Shown: piece by piece, positions 29,124 through 39,333 of the stretch
How positions within the stretch are numbered: the first letter of the stretch is position 1
How the letters are laid out: the number at the start of each line of letters is the position of its first letter
Assembly (NCBI GenBank): GCA_000733915.1
Contig: JPOM01000001.1
Coordinates: 1,364,001-1,428,000, forward strand
From: Caulobacteraceae bacterium PMMR1
GTDB lineage: Bacteria > Pseudomonadota > Alphaproteobacteria > Caulobacterales > Caulobacteraceae
Length of the DNA: 64,000 nt
Direction of reading: 5' to 3'
Position numbers and translations under genes: made by a program
The notes under the pieces: generated by a model
The model's database searches: none
What the model was told of the DNA's origin: nothing
What the model saw: only the letters and a program-made list of their open reading frames with translations

Positions 29124-32100
29124 TCAGACCTCCTCCACCATCAGCACGCCGGGCGCGTCCTTCAGGGCGCTGCGGAGCGCGCCGTTCAGGGCGTAGCGGC
29201 CGGGGAGCTTGACCTCGATCTCCCGATTCTCGCTGATCTGGGACACCACGATGATCTCGCCGCCCGCGGCGGGCGAGAGGGCGGCGGCGAGGCGGCCGCG
29301 CACGCTCTCGACCGCCTTTTCGTCCGCGCTCAGGTGAACCCGCACGGCCTGCGCCACGCTCTGCGTCTCCATGTCGATCGCCTCCGCATCGTCGCCCAGG
29401 AAACGCACCTCTCCGTCCCGGCCCTTAGCGCGCACCTTGATCAGCACCGCGCGGCCGGGTTCGAGGAGCTCGCGGCAGCGCCGGAGCTGCTCGGGGTAGA
29501 AGACGACCTCGTATTCCCCGGTCGGGTCGGAGAGGGTTACGAAGGCGAACTTCTCACCTTGCGCATTGGCGCGCTCCTGACGGCGGCGCACCACGCCCGC
29601 CATGCGGAAGGCCTCGTGACCCGCCTCCGACAGCTCCAGCACCTCGGCGTGCAGGGCCACGCGCTTGCGCCGGAGGGCGGGCATGGCGTCCTGCAGCGGG
29701 TGGCCGCTGAGATAGAATCCCACGGCGGCCAGCTCCTCGTCCAGTTGCTCCGGTCCGGCCCAGGGCGTCTGGCGCACCAGCCGAGGACGGGATGCGGAAG
29801 CGTCGCCGAACAGGCTCGCCTGCCCCCCGGCCCGCTCCGCCGCCAGGCTCTGGGCGTAGGCGGTGAGCAGATCGGCGTTGGACATCACCTCCGCCCGGTT
29901 GGGATGCAGGCTGTCGAAGGCCCCCGCGCGGGCGAGGTTCTCCACGGCCCGCTTGTTCACGAACCTCGGGTCGATGCGTTCGGCGAAGTCGAAGAGGTCG
30001 CGGAATGGCCCGCCCTGCTCACGCACCTCCACCAGATGGCGCATGGCGTCCAGGCCGACGTTGCGGATCGCGCCCAGCGCGTAGAGCACCGCGCCGTTCT
30101 CGACCTCGAAGTCCGCGCCTGAGCGGTTCACGTCGGGAGGGCGCACCTCGACCCCAAAGCGCCGCGCGTCCTGATAGAAGAGCGCGAGCTTGTCGGTGTT
30201 GGACAGGTCCAAGCTCATGGAAGCGGCGAAGAACTCCACCGGCCGGTTCGCCTTGAGCCAGGCGGTCTGGTAGGCGATGACGGCGTAGGCCGCCGCGTGG
30301 CTCTTGTTGAAGCCGTAGCCGGCGAACTTGGCGACCAGCTCGAAGATGCTGTCCGCCTGGGCGGCGGGCACATGGCGCGCCACGGCGCCGGAGACGAACC
30401 GCGCCTTCTGCAGATCCATCTCCTCCTTCTTCTTCTTGCCCATCGCGCGGCGGAGCAGGTCCGCCTCGCCCAGCGAATAGCCGGACAGGATCTGGGCGAT
30501 CTGCATCACCTGTTCCTGGTAGATGATGACGCCGTACGTCTCCTTCAGGACCGGCTCCAGGCTCGGGTGCAGCATGTCCGGCGCTTTGCGGCCGAATTTG
30601 CAGTCCGCGTAGGTGTCGATGTTGTCCATCGGCCCCGGCCGGTAGAGCGAGATCAGCGCGATGATCTCCTCGATGCTCGATGGCCGGATCTTGCGCAGCG
30701 TGTCGCGCATCCCCTGCCCTTCGAGCTGGAAGACGCCGACCGTCTGGCCCGACGCGAAAAGCCGGTAGGTCGCGGGATCGTCGAGCGGCAGGGCGTCCAG
30801 ATCGACCTCGGCCCCGCGCTTCTTCAGGTGGCGCACGGCGCGGGCCAGCACCGTGAGCGTCTTCAGGCCCAGGAAGTCGAACTTCACGAGACCGGCGGAT
30901 TCCACCCCCTTCATGTTGAACTGGGTCGCGGGCAGCTCCGAACGGGGGTCCTGGTAGAGCGGCACAAGCTCGATCAGGGGCCGATCGCCGATCACGATCC
31001 CGGCCGCGTGGGTGGAGGCGTTGCGGTAGAGCCCCTCCAGCTTCAGCGCCGTCTCCAGCAGCCTGGCGACCGTCTCGTCCTCGCGCTTGGCGGACTGGAG
31101 CCGGGGCTCCAGCTCGATGGCCTGCTCCAGCGTCACCGGCTTGGCCGGGTTGTTGGGCACCATCTTGGCCAGGCGATCCACCTGACCCAGCGGCATCTGC
31201 ATTACCCGGCCGGTGTCGCGCAGCACTGCGCGCGCCTGTAGCGTGCCGAAGGTGATGATCTGCGCCACGCGGTCACGGCCGTACTTCTGCTGCACGTACT
31301 CGATCACGCGCTCCCGCCGCTCCTGGCAGAAGTCCACGTCGAAGTCGGGCATGGACACCCGCTCGGGATTAAGGAAGCGCTCGAACAGCAGGCCAAACCG
31401 CAGCGGATCGAGGTTGGTGATCGAGAGCGCGTAGGCCACGAGCGAACCCGCGCCCGACCCGCGCCCAGGTCCCACCGGCGTGTCGTCCGCCTTGGACCAC
31501 TTGATGAAGTCCGACACGATCAGGAAGTAGCCGGAGAACCCCATCCGGTTGATGACGTCGATCTCGCGTTCGAGCCGCGCCCAGTAGTCGGCCTCGGGGG
31601 CGGCGAGCGGGGCGCCGGCAAGGCGGGCGCGCAGGCCCTCACGCGCCTGGTGCGCCAGCTCCTCGGCCTCGCTGCGGCCATCCCCGGTCGGGAACCGCGG
31701 CAGGATCGGATCGCGCTTGGCGACCAGGAAGGCGCAGCGGCGGGCGATCTCCAGCGTGTTGTCGCAGGCCTCCGGCAGGTCGGCGAAAGCCTCGCGCATC
31801 TCGGCGGAGGCGCGGAAGCCATGGTCCGGGGTGACCCGGCGCCGCTCCGCCTGGCCGAGGAACGTTCCGTCGGCGATGCAGAGCAGGGCCTCGTGCGCCC
31901 CGTACATGCTGCGCTCCCCGAAATAGACGTCGTTGGTCGCGACCAGGGGAACGTCGTTGGCGTAGGCCCATTGCACGAGCCCGCGTTCGGACAGGGCCTC
32001 CTCGCGGCGGCCGTGGCGCTGCAGCTCGACGTACAGGCGGTCGCCGAACACCGCCGCCATGCGGGCCAGGGCGGCCTCGCCCTCCCTCGACTTGCCGGCC

Positions 32101-32552
32101 GCGAACAGCGGGTCGACCGGCCCGTCCGGCCCGCCGCTCAGCAGGATCAGGCCCTCGGCGTGCGCCTCCACGTCGGCCCAGGATGCGCAGGGCTCCCGCG
32201 GATCGACGCTGTCCAGGTAGGCCCGCGAAGACAGCGCCATGAGGTTGCGCCACCCCGCCTCGTTCTGGACCAGCAGCACGACCGTGGGCCGCCGCGCCCC
32301 CGCGCCGCCAGGCCCCTCGCCGATCCCGGACACCGGCAAGGCGCAGCCGATGATGGGCTGCACGCCGGCCTCCTTGCAGGCCTGCGAGAACTCGAGCGCG
32401 CCGAAGAGATTGCTCCTGTCTGCGATGGCCGCCGCCGGCATGCCCGCCTCAGCCGCCAGCTGCGGGATCTTCTCCGCCTTGATCGCGCCTTCCAGCAGCG
32501 AGTAGGCCGAGCGCACCCTGAGATGCACGAAGGCGGACGCGGAGTCGGCCAA
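29124..32552 (-). CDS. dnaE: DNA polymerase III alpha subunit
   Basis: DnaE is the replicative polymerase. The 1142-residue product has the N-terminal PHP domain ([20 protein letters not shown]), the palm with [16 protein letters not shown] and the catalytic Asp pair in [14 protein letters not shown] (about residues 390-405). The finger block [20 protein letters not shown] follows, then an OB-fold C-terminal region ([20 protein letters not shown]). Length is normal for DnaE1. The start is a TTG at 32550-32552, supported by GGGAGG 6 bases upstream. It lies 30 bases after sidA on the same strand, so read-through from the SOS promoter is likely. Confidence 0.96.
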   Translation of the reverse strand: MADSASAFVHLRVRSAYSLLEGAIKAEKIPQLAAEAGMPAAAIADRSNLFGALEFSQACKEAGVQPIIGCALPVSGIGEGPGGAGARRPTVVLLVQNEAGWRNLMALSSRAYLDSVDPREPCASWADVEAHAEGLILLSGGPDGPVDPLFAAGKSREGEAALARMAAVFGDRLYVELQRHGRREEALSERGLVQWAYANDVPLVATNDVYFGERSMYGAHEALLCIADGTFLGQAERRRVTPDHGFRASAEMREAFADLPEACDNTLEIARRCAFLVAKRDPILPRFPTGDGRSEAEELAHQAREGLRARLAGAPLAAPEADYWARLEREIDVINRMGFSGYFLIVSDFIKWSKADDTPVGPGRGSGAGSLVAYALSITNLDPLRFGLLFERFLNPERVSMPDFDVDFCQERRERVIEYVQQKYGRDRVAQIITFGTLQARAVLRDTGRVMQMPLGQVDRLAKMVPNNPAKPVTLEQAIELEPRLQSAKREDETVARLLETALKLEGLYRNASTHAAGIVIGDRPLIELVPLYQDPRSELPATQFNMKGVESAGLVKFDFLGLKTLTVLARAVRHLKKRGAEVDLDALPLDDPATYRLFASGQTVGVFQLEGQGMRDTLRKIRPSSIEEIIALISLYRPGPMDNIDTYADCKFGRKAPDMLHPSLEPVLKETYGVIIYQEQVMQIAQILSGYSLGEADLLRRAMGKKKKEEMDLQKARFVSGAVARHVPAAQADSIFELVAKFAGYGFNKSHAAAYAVIAYQTAWLKANRPVEFFAASMSLDLSNTDKLALFYQDARRFGVEVRPPDVNRSGADFEVENGAVLYALGAIRNVGLDAMRHLVEVREQGGPFRDLFDFAERIDPRFVNKRAVENLARAGAFDSLHPNRAEVMSNADLLTAYAQSLAAERAGGQASLFGDASASRPRLVRQTPWAGPEQLDEELAAVGFYLSGHPLQDAMPALRRKRVALHAEVLELSEAGHEAFRMAGVVRRRQERANAQGEKFAFVTLSDPTGEYEVVFYPEQLRRCRELLEPGRAVLIKVRAKGRDGEVRFLGDDAEAIDMETQSVAQAVRVHLSADEKAVESVRGRLAAALSPAAGGEIIVVSQISENREIEVKLPGRYALNGALRSALKDAPGVLMVEEV

Positions 32553-32582
32553 AGGCGGCCTCCCGGGCTTGAGGGCGAATCG

Positions 32583-32672
32583 TCAGCCCAGCATGTGGGC
32601 GGCCGTGCATACCATCCAGACGAAGCTCGCCACCGAGGCAAGCGCCACAGAGTCCCGGGCCAGTCGGATCAT
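32583..32672 (-). CDS. sidA: SidA-like SOS-induced cell-division inhibitor (29 residues)
   Basis: A 29-codon gene encodes MIRLARDSVALASVASFVWM followed by VCTAAHMLG: a short basic start and one membrane helix with a central Trp. In Caulobacter crescentus SidA is a 29-residue inner-membrane protein, strongly LexA-controlled, that blocks division by contacting FtsW/FtsN. Three things point to SidA: the identical length and layout, the position just upstream of dnaE, and a perfect LexA box covering the promoter. A GGAGA ribosome-binding site sits about 8 bases before the ATG. The gene is too short for most gene finders. The name rests on features and remembered synteny, not on an alignment. Confidence 0.75.
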   Translation of the reverse strand: MIRLARDSVALASVASFVWMVCTAAHMLG

Positions 32673-32686
32673 GGAACGTCTCCGTT

Positions 32687-32726
32687 GTTCTTGGTCCGTT
32701 CTAGTCCACGTTTTGTTCTTGTGCAA
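32687..32726 (-). promoter_or_regulatory. sidA promoter with LexA (SOS) box
   Basis: Read on the minus strand, TTGCAC (32726-32721) is followed after 17 bases by TAGAAC (32703-32698). A perfect LexA box, GTTC-N7-GTTC on the plus strand, occupies 32687-32701 and overlaps this -10 element. The sidA ATG begins 15 bases after the box. This is the same arrangement as at lexA: a consensus-like promoter with the box over the -10. Confidence 0.85.
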
Positions 32727-32839
32727 GCGCCTTCGAGCCGGTGTCCGTTCCGCGGCTTTCGCGTCGCAGCCGCCGGCGGCGCGTGGATAGAACCTTTCCG
32801 AAGGGCGGGGGTGGGCTCTGCCTCAGACAGGGTTTCGCC

Positions 32840-32926
32840 ATGCCTCAGATGTTCGACTGGATCTTCTTCGCCCTCATGGTCCCGCCCGTGGCGCTCGCCG
32901 CCTTCGACGCCATGCGCACGCGCTGA
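32840..32926 (+). CDS. Possible 28-residue membrane peptide, unknown
   Basis: An ATG at 32840 opens a frame for a 28-residue peptide starting MPQMFDWIFFALMVPPVALA and ending FDAMRTR: one hydrophobic helix with a Pro pair in the middle and a basic end, the layout of a small inner-membrane protein. It is divergent from sidA and lies 64 bases before the AceE-like gene on the same strand. No strong ribosome-binding site is seen. I do not recognise it; it could be a real small protein or chance. Confidence 0.4.
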   Translation: MPQMFDWIFFALMVPPVALAAFDAMRTR

Positions 32927-32990
32927 TCCTGCTCGGGCGAGGGACGTCAGGGGGTGAGCCCGGCGCGGACGGCTGCTAAGGAAGCGCGCC

Positions 32991-35387
32991 ATGGCCGAGC
33001 CCGCCCCCTTTCCCGCCGCGACCCCGATGACCCCCGCGTCCCGTTTTCCCCTGGCGGAGCTCCGCGCGCTGGAGCGGAAGGTGCTGTGGCTTTCGGCCTG
33101 GACGATCCACAACGCCAACCACCTGCGCCCCTCCCGCGATGGACTGAAGGTGGGCGGGCACCAATCCTCTTCGGCCTCCATGGCCAGCGTCATGACGGCG
33201 CTCTACTTCCATGCGCTCAGGCCCGAGGACCGGGTGGCGGTGAAGCCGCACGCCTCGCCGGTGTTCCACGCCATCCAGTATCTGCTCGGAAACCAGACGC
33301 GGGAGCGGCTGGAGCGCTTCCGGGCGCTGGGCGGGGCGCAGTCCTATCCCTCGCGCACCAAGGACCGGGACGACGTGGACTTCTCCACCGGCTCGGTCGG
33401 GCTGGGGGTGGCCGCCACGCTCTTCGCCGCCTTGGTGCAAGACTATGTGCGGCTGCACGGGCTCAAGGCCGACCGCGAGGCCCCGGACGGCCGCATGATC
33501 GCGCTGCTGGGCGATGCGGAGCTCGACGAGGGCAATGTCTACGAGGCTCTGCTGGAGGGCTGGAAGCACGACGTGCGCAATCTCTGGTGGATCATCGACT
33601 ACAACCGCCAGAGCCTGGACGGAGTGGTCAACGACGCCCTGTTCCAGCGCATCGAGGGCTTCTTCCGGGCCGTCGACTGGGACGTGGTCACGCTGAAGTT
33701 CGGCAAGAGGCTGGAGGCCGCGCGGCATGGGCCGGCGGGCGAGGCCTTGCTCGATTGGATCGAGCGTTGCCCGAACCAGCTCTATTCCGCCCTGACGTTC
33801 AAAGGCGGCGCCGCCTGGCGGGAGCGGCTGAGCCGGGACCTCGGCGGCGCCCAGGGGCTGCGTGCGCTCCTGGACAGCCAAGACGACGCCGACCTCGCGG
33901 CGCTGATGACCAACCTCGGCGGCCATGACCTGGAGGCGCTCTGCGAGGCCTTCGAGCGGGCGGGAGAGACGGACCGGCCGCAGTGCTTCGTCGCCTATAC
34001 GATCAAGGGCTACGGCCTGCCGCTGGCCGGGCACAAGGACAACCACGCCGGCCTGATGAATCCGACCCAGATGGCGGAGTTCCAGCGCCTGTGCGGGATC
34101 GCGCCGGGAGAGGAGTGGGAGCCCTTGGCCGGCCTGGACCATCCGGACAGGGTGAAACGATATCTCGCCCGCGTGCCCTTCGCCCAGCGCCGGCCCGTGC
34201 CGCCGGCCGCGCCCGTGCCGGTCGAGGCGGTCGCCGCCCCAAAGGGCGAGGAGCTCTCCACGCAGGAAGCCTTCGGCAAGATTCTGTTCGAGGCGGCGCG
34301 GGAGCGCACGGCCTTTTCCGAGCGCATCGTGACGACCTCGCCCGACGTCACGGTCTCCACCAACCTGTCAGGCTGGGTGAACCGGCGCGGCGTGTTCCAC
34401 TCCTGCGACCGCGCAGACGTCTTCGCCGACGAGAAGGTCGCTTCGCCGCAGAAGTGGCGCATGGCGCCGGCGGGCCAGCACATCGAGCTCGGCATCGCGG
34501 AGCACAACCTCTTCCTGCTGCTGGGCCAGCTGGGCCTGGCGGACAAGTTCTGGGGCGAGCGCCTGCTGCCGGTGGGAACCGTCTACGACCCCTTCATCAA
34601 TCGCGGCCTCGATGCGCTGATCTACGCCTGTTACCAGGGCGCCCGGTTCATGATCGTGGCGACGCCGAGCGGCGTCACGCTCGCGCCTGAGGGGGGCGCG
34701 CACCAGTCGATCAACACGCCCCTGATCGGGATGGCCCAAGACGGTCTGAGCTATTTCGAGCCGGCTTATGCGGACGAGCTGGCGGCGATCCTGCACTGGG
34801 GGTTCGGCCACATGCAGGCGCAGGACGGCGGCTCGCTCTACCTGCGCCTGTCGACGCGCAGCATCGCCCAGCCGCCGCGGGAGCTGGACGCGCAGACGCG
34901 GGATCAGGTCATCGCGGGGGGCTACTGGCTGCGACGGCCCTCGGGCAGTGCGCACCTCGCCCTCGCCTTCACCGGCGCCGTGGCGCCCGAGGCGCTGGAG
35001 GCGGCGTCGCGGCTGGCGGCGCGCCATCCGGGCCTGGGCGTGCTGAACGTGACCTCGCCCGACCGGCTCTATTCCGACTGGACGCGGGTGCAGCGGGCGC
35101 GCGCGACGGGCGACGGCTCGGTCCGGGCGCACGTGGAGATCCTGCTCGACGAACTGGCCCCTGACGCGGCGCTCGTGACCGTGCTCGACGGCCACCCCGC
35201 GACGCTGAGCTGGCTGGGCGCCGTGCAGCGCAATCCGGTGCAGGCGCTCGGGGTGGACCGCTTCGGCCAGAGCGCAGACCTGATCGACCTCTATCGCCTG
35301 CATGGCATCGACGCGGACGCGATCACGTCGGCGGCGAACGCGGCGCTGAGCCACCATCGCCTCCGACCGCCCCGCCCCCGGCGGTAA
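32991..35387 (+). CDS. AceE-like homodimeric 2-oxoacid dehydrogenase E1 / transketolase-like enzyme
   Basis: The 798-residue product is a thiamine-diphosphate enzyme with the three-part layout of homodimeric pyruvate dehydrogenase E1 (AceE) and transketolase. The TPP motif begins GDAELDEGN at about residue 174 and ends with Asn at about 205 (IDYNRQSLDG), closely matching the AceE form. A second pyrimidine-binding domain starts at about residue 415 (STQEAFGKILFEAARERTAF) and has the IELGIAEHNLFLLLGQLGLA block. It is shorter than AceE (about 890). No E2 or E3 gene is nearby, so it may be a stand-alone oxidoreductase or transketolase-like enzyme. The substrate cannot be told from the sequence. 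Confidence 0.8.
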   Translation: MAEPAPFPAATPMTPASRFPLAELRALERKVLWLSAWTIHNANHLRPSRDGLKVGGHQSSSASMASVMTALYFHALRPEDRVAVKPHASPVFHAIQYLLGNQTRERLERFRALGGAQSYPSRTKDRDDVDFSTGSVGLGVAATLFAALVQDYVRLHGLKADREAPDGRMIALLGDAELDEGNVYEALLEGWKHDVRNLWWIIDYNRQSLDGVVNDALFQRIEGFFRAVDWDVVTLKFGKRLEAARHGPAGEALLDWIERCPNQLYSALTFKGGAAWRERLSRDLGGAQGLRALLDSQDDADLAALMTNLGGHDLEALCEAFERAGETDRPQCFVAYTIKGYGLPLAGHKDNHAGLMNPTQMAEFQRLCGIAPGEEWEPLAGLDHPDRVKRYLARVPFAQRRPVPPAAPVPVEAVAAPKGEELSTQEAFGKILFEAARERTAFSERIVTTSPDVTVSTNLSGWVNRRGVFHSCDRADVFADEKVASPQKWRMAPAGQHIELGIAEHNLFLLLGQLGLADKFWGERLLPVGTVYDPFINRGLDALIYACYQGARFMIVATPSGVTLAPEGGAHQSINTPLIGMAQDGLSYFEPAYADELAAILHWGFGHMQAQDGGSLYLRLSTRSIAQPPRELDAQTRDQVIAGGYWLRRPSGSAHLALAFTGAVAPEALEAASRLAARHPGLGVLNVTSPDRLYSDWTRVQRARATGDGSVRAHVEILLDELAPDAALVTVLDGHPATLSWLGAVQRNPVQALGVDRFGQSADLIDLYRLHGIDADAITSAANAALSHHRLRPPRPRR

Positions 35388-35403
35388 GCCGCCGGGAGCG
35401 AAA

Positions 35404-35429
35404 AAGGGGCGTCCGGCTGACCGCCCCTT
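35404..35429 (-). terminator. Intrinsic terminator after rplA, also facing the AceE-like gene
   Basis: Stem AAGGGGCG / CGCCCCTT with a 10-base loop. On the minus strand the stem is followed by a run of five T, ending the rplK-rplA transcript 25 bases after the rplA stop. On the plus strand the same stem lies 17 bases after the AceE-like gene and can act on it too. Confidence 0.85.
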
Positions 35430-35454
35430 CACGAACCAGAGGTTCTAAGCCCGA

Positions 35455-36143
35455 TCAGGCGTGCAGCGACGCCGGGTCCAGCTTCACGCCCGGCCCCATG
35501 GTGGAGCTGAGCGAGATTTTCTTCACGTAAGCGCCCTTGGCGCCCGCCGGCTTGGCGCGGTTCAGCGCCTCCAGCATGGCGCGCACGTTGGCCGCCAGGG
35601 CTTCCTCGCTGAAGGAGGCCTTGCCGATGCCCGCGTGCACGATGCCCGCCTTCTCGACGCGGAACTCCACCGCGCCACCCTTGGCGTCCTTGACCGCCTG
35701 GCCGACGTTCATGGTCACGGTGCCGACCTTCGGGTTCGGCATCAGGCCGCGGGGCCCAGCACCTTACCGAGCCGGCCGACCAGCGCCATCATATCCGGCG
35801 TCGCGATCACTCGGTCGAAGTCCGTGAAGCCGTCCTGCACGCGCTGCAGCAGGTCCTCGGCCCCCACCACCTCGGCGCCCGCCGCAATCGCTTCGTCGGC
35901 CTTGGGGCCGCGCGCGAAGACGGCGACGCGAACGTCGCGGCCGGTGCCGGCGGGCAAGTTCACCACGCCGCGGACCTGCTGGTCCGCGTGCCGAGGATCG
36001 ACGCCCAGGTTGACGGCGATTTCGACGGTCTCGTCGAACTTGGCCTTGGCGTTGGCCTTCACGGCCGCGATCGCCTCGCTCAGGGGATAGGCGCGCTCGC
36101 GGTCGATCGACCACGCCTGGATGCGCTTGGGAGCTTTCGCCAT
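35455..36143 (-). CDS. rplA: 50S ribosomal protein L1, split by a one-base frameshift
   Basis: L1 forms the mobile L1 stalk of the 50S subunit and represses its own operon. The first frame (35742-36143) carries the N-terminal domain up to GRLGKVLGP; the second starts at PNPKVGTVT and carries the rest ([37 protein letters not shown]). The family signature [14 protein letters not shown] is interrupted at the GGGG at 35751-35754 (plus strand); one more base gives a normal 229-residue protein. Such a break inside the most conserved motif, with both sides untouched, is best explained by a sequence error. It starts 2 bases after rplK. Confidence 0.95.
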
Positions 36144-36145
36144 GA

Positions 36146-36574
36146 TCAGTCCACCACCTGCAGGCCCATCGACCGCGCCGAACCCTCTATGACGCGGGCG
36201 GCGGATTCGATGTCGTTAGCGTTGAGGTCCTTCATCTTCTTCTCCGCAATGTCGCGGAGCTGCTGGCGGGTGATCTTGCCGACCGTCTCGCGGCCGGCCT
36301 TGGACGACCCCGACTTCAGCCCGATCGCCTCCTTGATGAAGAAGGTCGCCGGCGGCGTCTTGGTGACGAAGGTGAACGACTTGTCCTGATAGACGGTGAT
36401 CACGGTCGGCAGCGGCGTCCCCTTGGGCATGTCCGCGGTGCGAGCGTTGAACTCCTTGCAGAAGCCCATGATGTTGACGCCGCGCTGACCGAGCGCGGGG
36501 CCGATGGGGGGCGAGGGCGTCGCGCTGCCGGCTTTCACCTGCAGCTTGATGTAGCCCAAGATCTTCTTGGCCAT
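36146..36574 (-). CDS. rplK: 50S ribosomal protein L11
   Basis: L11 is part of the GTPase-associated centre and is needed for RelA activation. The 142-residue product starts [20 protein letters not shown], has [20 protein letters not shown], and ends with the RNA-binding domain ([20 protein letters not shown] and the [20 protein letters not shown] block). It has the exact family length. rplA follows after 2 bases; mrcA lies upstream where nusG would normally be. Confidence 0.98.
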   Translation of the reverse strand: MAKKILGYIKLQVKAGSATPSPPIGPALGQRGVNIMGFCKEFNARTADMPKGTPLPTVITVYQDKSFTFVTKTPPATFFIKEAIGLKSGSSKAGRETVGKITRQQLRDIAEKKMKDLNANDIESAARVIEGSARSMGLQVVD

Positions 36575-36679
36575 CTCTGTCTCCGATGAACGGCAGGGCG
36601 ATCAACCCCGCCTTTGCGGCCGTGGTGCGGGCAGCCCCTCCCACGGATTTTCCTCTCGGCCGGAGCCGGTAGGCCGGCG

Positions 36680-36708
36680 CGTGTAGCAGCAAAGCGCGTC
36701 AGCACCAA
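36680..36708 (-). promoter_or_regulatory. Likely promoter for rplK-rplA
   Basis: Read on the minus strand, TTGGTG (36708-36703) and TACACG (36685-36680) are separated by 17 bases. The site lies in the 152-base spacer between the mrcA stop and rplK, about 105 bases before the rplK ATG. Confidence 0.45.
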
Positions 36709-36726
36709 GCGCCGTCTTGGGCCCTG

Positions 36727-39128
36727 TCAGTAAAGGCCGTTCAGGTCCTGCGGCGCTTTCTTGGGCGGGGGCGGCGGCGGGCTGCTGGCCGGGTCGCCCG
36801 GGATTTTCCCGCCGGGGAAGGCCTGGTTGTAAGGCCGGGGGCCGCTGACCGCCGCCGGGCTCCCGCCGTCGACGGGCGCGGGACGGGGCTTGGGCTCGGT
36901 GCCAGGGAAGAAGGCCTCGCGGTGTCGGCCGACCTGGGCGAACTTGGCCGTCTTGGGCGCGACGAAATCGTGCACCGGCATGCCCTTCAGCGCGCCCTGC
37001 ATGAAGTCGATGAAGATCGGCACGGCGACGCGGGAGCCCTGCTCGCCTTCGCCCAAAGACTGGTGGTTGTCGAAGCCCACGAAGACTCCGACGACCAGGT
37101 CCGGCGTGAAGCCGACGAACCAGGCGTCGCGATAGTCGTTGGTGGTGCCGGTCTTGCCGGCGATGGGGACGTTCGGGAAGGCCGCCGAGACCGCCGCCGC
37201 CGTGCCCTGCTGCGTCACGCCCTGGAGCATGGCGGCCATCTGATAGGCCGTGACGGGGTCCATGATCTGCTGGCCCTGGGGCGGGATGCGCGGACTCTCC
37301 GAACCGTCGAAGGGCAGGTCGCAGCGCGGGCACTCGCGCTTGTCGGCCCGGATCAGCATCTCGCCCTTTCGCCCCTCGGCGGCCTCGATCAAGTGCGGCT
37401 CGATCTTGCGCCCGCCATTGGCGAAGGCGGCGTAGGCGCCCGTCAGCCGAAACGGCGTCGTCTCTCCCGCCCCCAGCGCCATGGCCAGCACCGGCGCCAT
37501 GTCGTTGACCACGCCGGCCTGGATCGCCTTGTCGCGGATTTTCTTCATCCCGACCTTCATGGCGATGCGCACCGTCATCTGGTTGCGCGAGTAGACGAGG
37601 CCGTTGCGGAAAATCTGCGGGCCGGCGGAGCGCCGGTTGTCGTTCTCCGGCGACCAGACCTGGCCGTTGGCGCCCGGCAGGGAGATCGGCGCGTCCAGCA
37701 CGATGGAGGCCGGCGTGAACCCGTTCTCCAGCGCCGTGGCGTAGACGAACGGCTTGAAAGACGAGCCCGGCTGGCGCCTGGCCTGGGTCGCGCGGTTGAA
37801 GTTGGACAGCGAGAAGCTGTAGCCGCCCACCATGGCCAGCACGCGGCCGGAGCGGGGCTCTACCACCACGATGGCCCCGTTGGCGGCCGGGATCTGGCGC
37901 AAACCGTAGAGACGCCCGTTCAGAGGCTCCACAAACACCAGGTCGCCGGGCGTCAGGCCTTTGCCCGCCCTCGCCCAGGCCACGTCCGCGCCGTCGAGCT
38001 CGCCGGTCTGGCCGCCGGCGACCCTCAGGCGCACGCCCGCCCCGTTCGCCTGCTCCACCATGGCCGCTTTCCAGCTGCGACGCTCCGAGGGCGGCGGCTT
38101 GGCTCCGACCTGCGCCTCCCAGTCAGGCGTAACCGCGACGTGGCCCCAGGCGCCGCGCCAGCCGTGCCGGCGGTCATAGGCCTCCAGCCCCTTCATCAGC
38201 GAGACCCTCGCCTGGGTCTGCAGCCGGCTGTCGAGGGTGGTGCGGATATAAAGACCGCCGTCGTCGATCTGGCCCCCAGGGCCGCGCGTCCCCGGGCCCG
38301 CACCTCCTCCAGGAAGTAGTCGGCGTCCTTGTACTGGGCGCGCAGCGGCTTGGGCTGGACCACCAGGTCTTCGCGCATGGCCTGGGCGGCGTCGGCCCGG
38401 CTGACCCAGCCGAGCTGGGCCATCTCGCCCAAGATCCAGTTCCGCCGGGCGATCGCCTGCGCCTTGTGGCGGATCGGGTGGTAGTTGTCCGGACCCTTGG
38501 GCAGGGCGGCGAGATAGGCGGTCTCCGCCAGCGTCAGCTCGTTCAGCGGTTTGCCGAAGTAGTTGTAGGCCGCCGCCGCGACGCCATTAGAGCGGTACCC
38601 GAGCCAAATCTCGTTGAGATAAAGCTCCAGGATGCGTTCCTTGGGCAGGGTCTGCTCGAGGCGGCGAGCCAGGATCGCCTCTTTGATCTTGCGGCCGAAG
38701 CTGTGCTCGTTGCCGAGCAGGACGTTCTTGGCGACCTGCTGGGTGATGGTGGAGCCGCCCTGGAGCCTTCGTCCCTGCACCATGGCGAGCGCATCACGGG
38801 TCATGGCGCGCCCAAGGCCGCGCATGTCGAGCCCGCCGTGCTCGAAGAAGGTCCGGTCTTCCGCCGCCAGGAACGCCTTGATGACGATCGGCGGCAGCTG
38901 GTCGTAGGGCACGTAGATGCGGCGCACGCTGCCGAAGGAGCCGATCAGCTCCCCATCCCAGGCGTAGACGCGGGTGGACGTCGGCGGGCGGTAGTCCGTG
39001 AGGTCGGAGGCGTCGGGCATGTCGTGGAACAGCCAGGCGGCGTAGATCGCCAGCGACAGGGCTGCGACCGCAATCGCGCCCAGGACGCCCGCCCCCGCCA
39101 TGGCGACCCAACGACCCGCAGACGGCAA
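36727..39128 (-). CDS. mrcA: Class A penicillin-binding protein 1A, split by a one-base frameshift
   Basis: PBP1A polymerises and cross-links peptidoglycan at the inner membrane. One membrane helix (about residues 10-33) precedes the GT51 domain (AAEDRTFFEHGGLDMRGLGR, QGGSTITQQVAKN), an OB-like insert and the transpeptidase with SSFK at about 456, SRN at about 515 and KTGTTN at about 660. The frame breaks at the CCCCC at 38273-38277 (plus strand); one more base gives about 800 residues, the normal size. A TTG at 39126-39128 is the start, backed by GGAGGTGA 5 bases upstream. A CPRC pair at about residues 601-604 lies in a loop before KTG. The Pro-rich tail ends the protein. Confidence 0.93.
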
Positions 39129-39280
39129 GCACTCACCTCCGCCGGCTCGCCGGCTCGCGCCCCTCGAAGGCGATGTGTTTCCGGCGTGGCCGCTCCCGCG
39201 TCAAGGCGGCAGATGGGCCGCGCCGCCCGACCTCTGCCGAGCGGCCCTTCCCGCGCGCGCCGTCAGAGCGACCAAGAAAA

Positions 39281-39308
39281 AGGGGCCGCCCCTTGCGGAG
39301 CGGCCCCT
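39281..39308 (-). terminator. Intrinsic terminator after rplL
   Basis: Stem AGGGGCCGC / GCGGCCCCT, 9 bases each with a 10-base loop. On the minus strand it is followed by T-rich sequence, 25 bases after the rplL stop. It separates rplJ-rplL from mrcA. Confidence 0.85.
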
Positions 39309-39333
39309 CGCAGACCCTGCGGCGTCGGTCGAC

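Noticed and set aside
32698..32718. A second SOS-like pair, GTTC-N13-GTTC, next to the sidA box
   Set aside because: The spacing is 13 bases rather than the 7 needed for the alphaproteobacterial LexA site.
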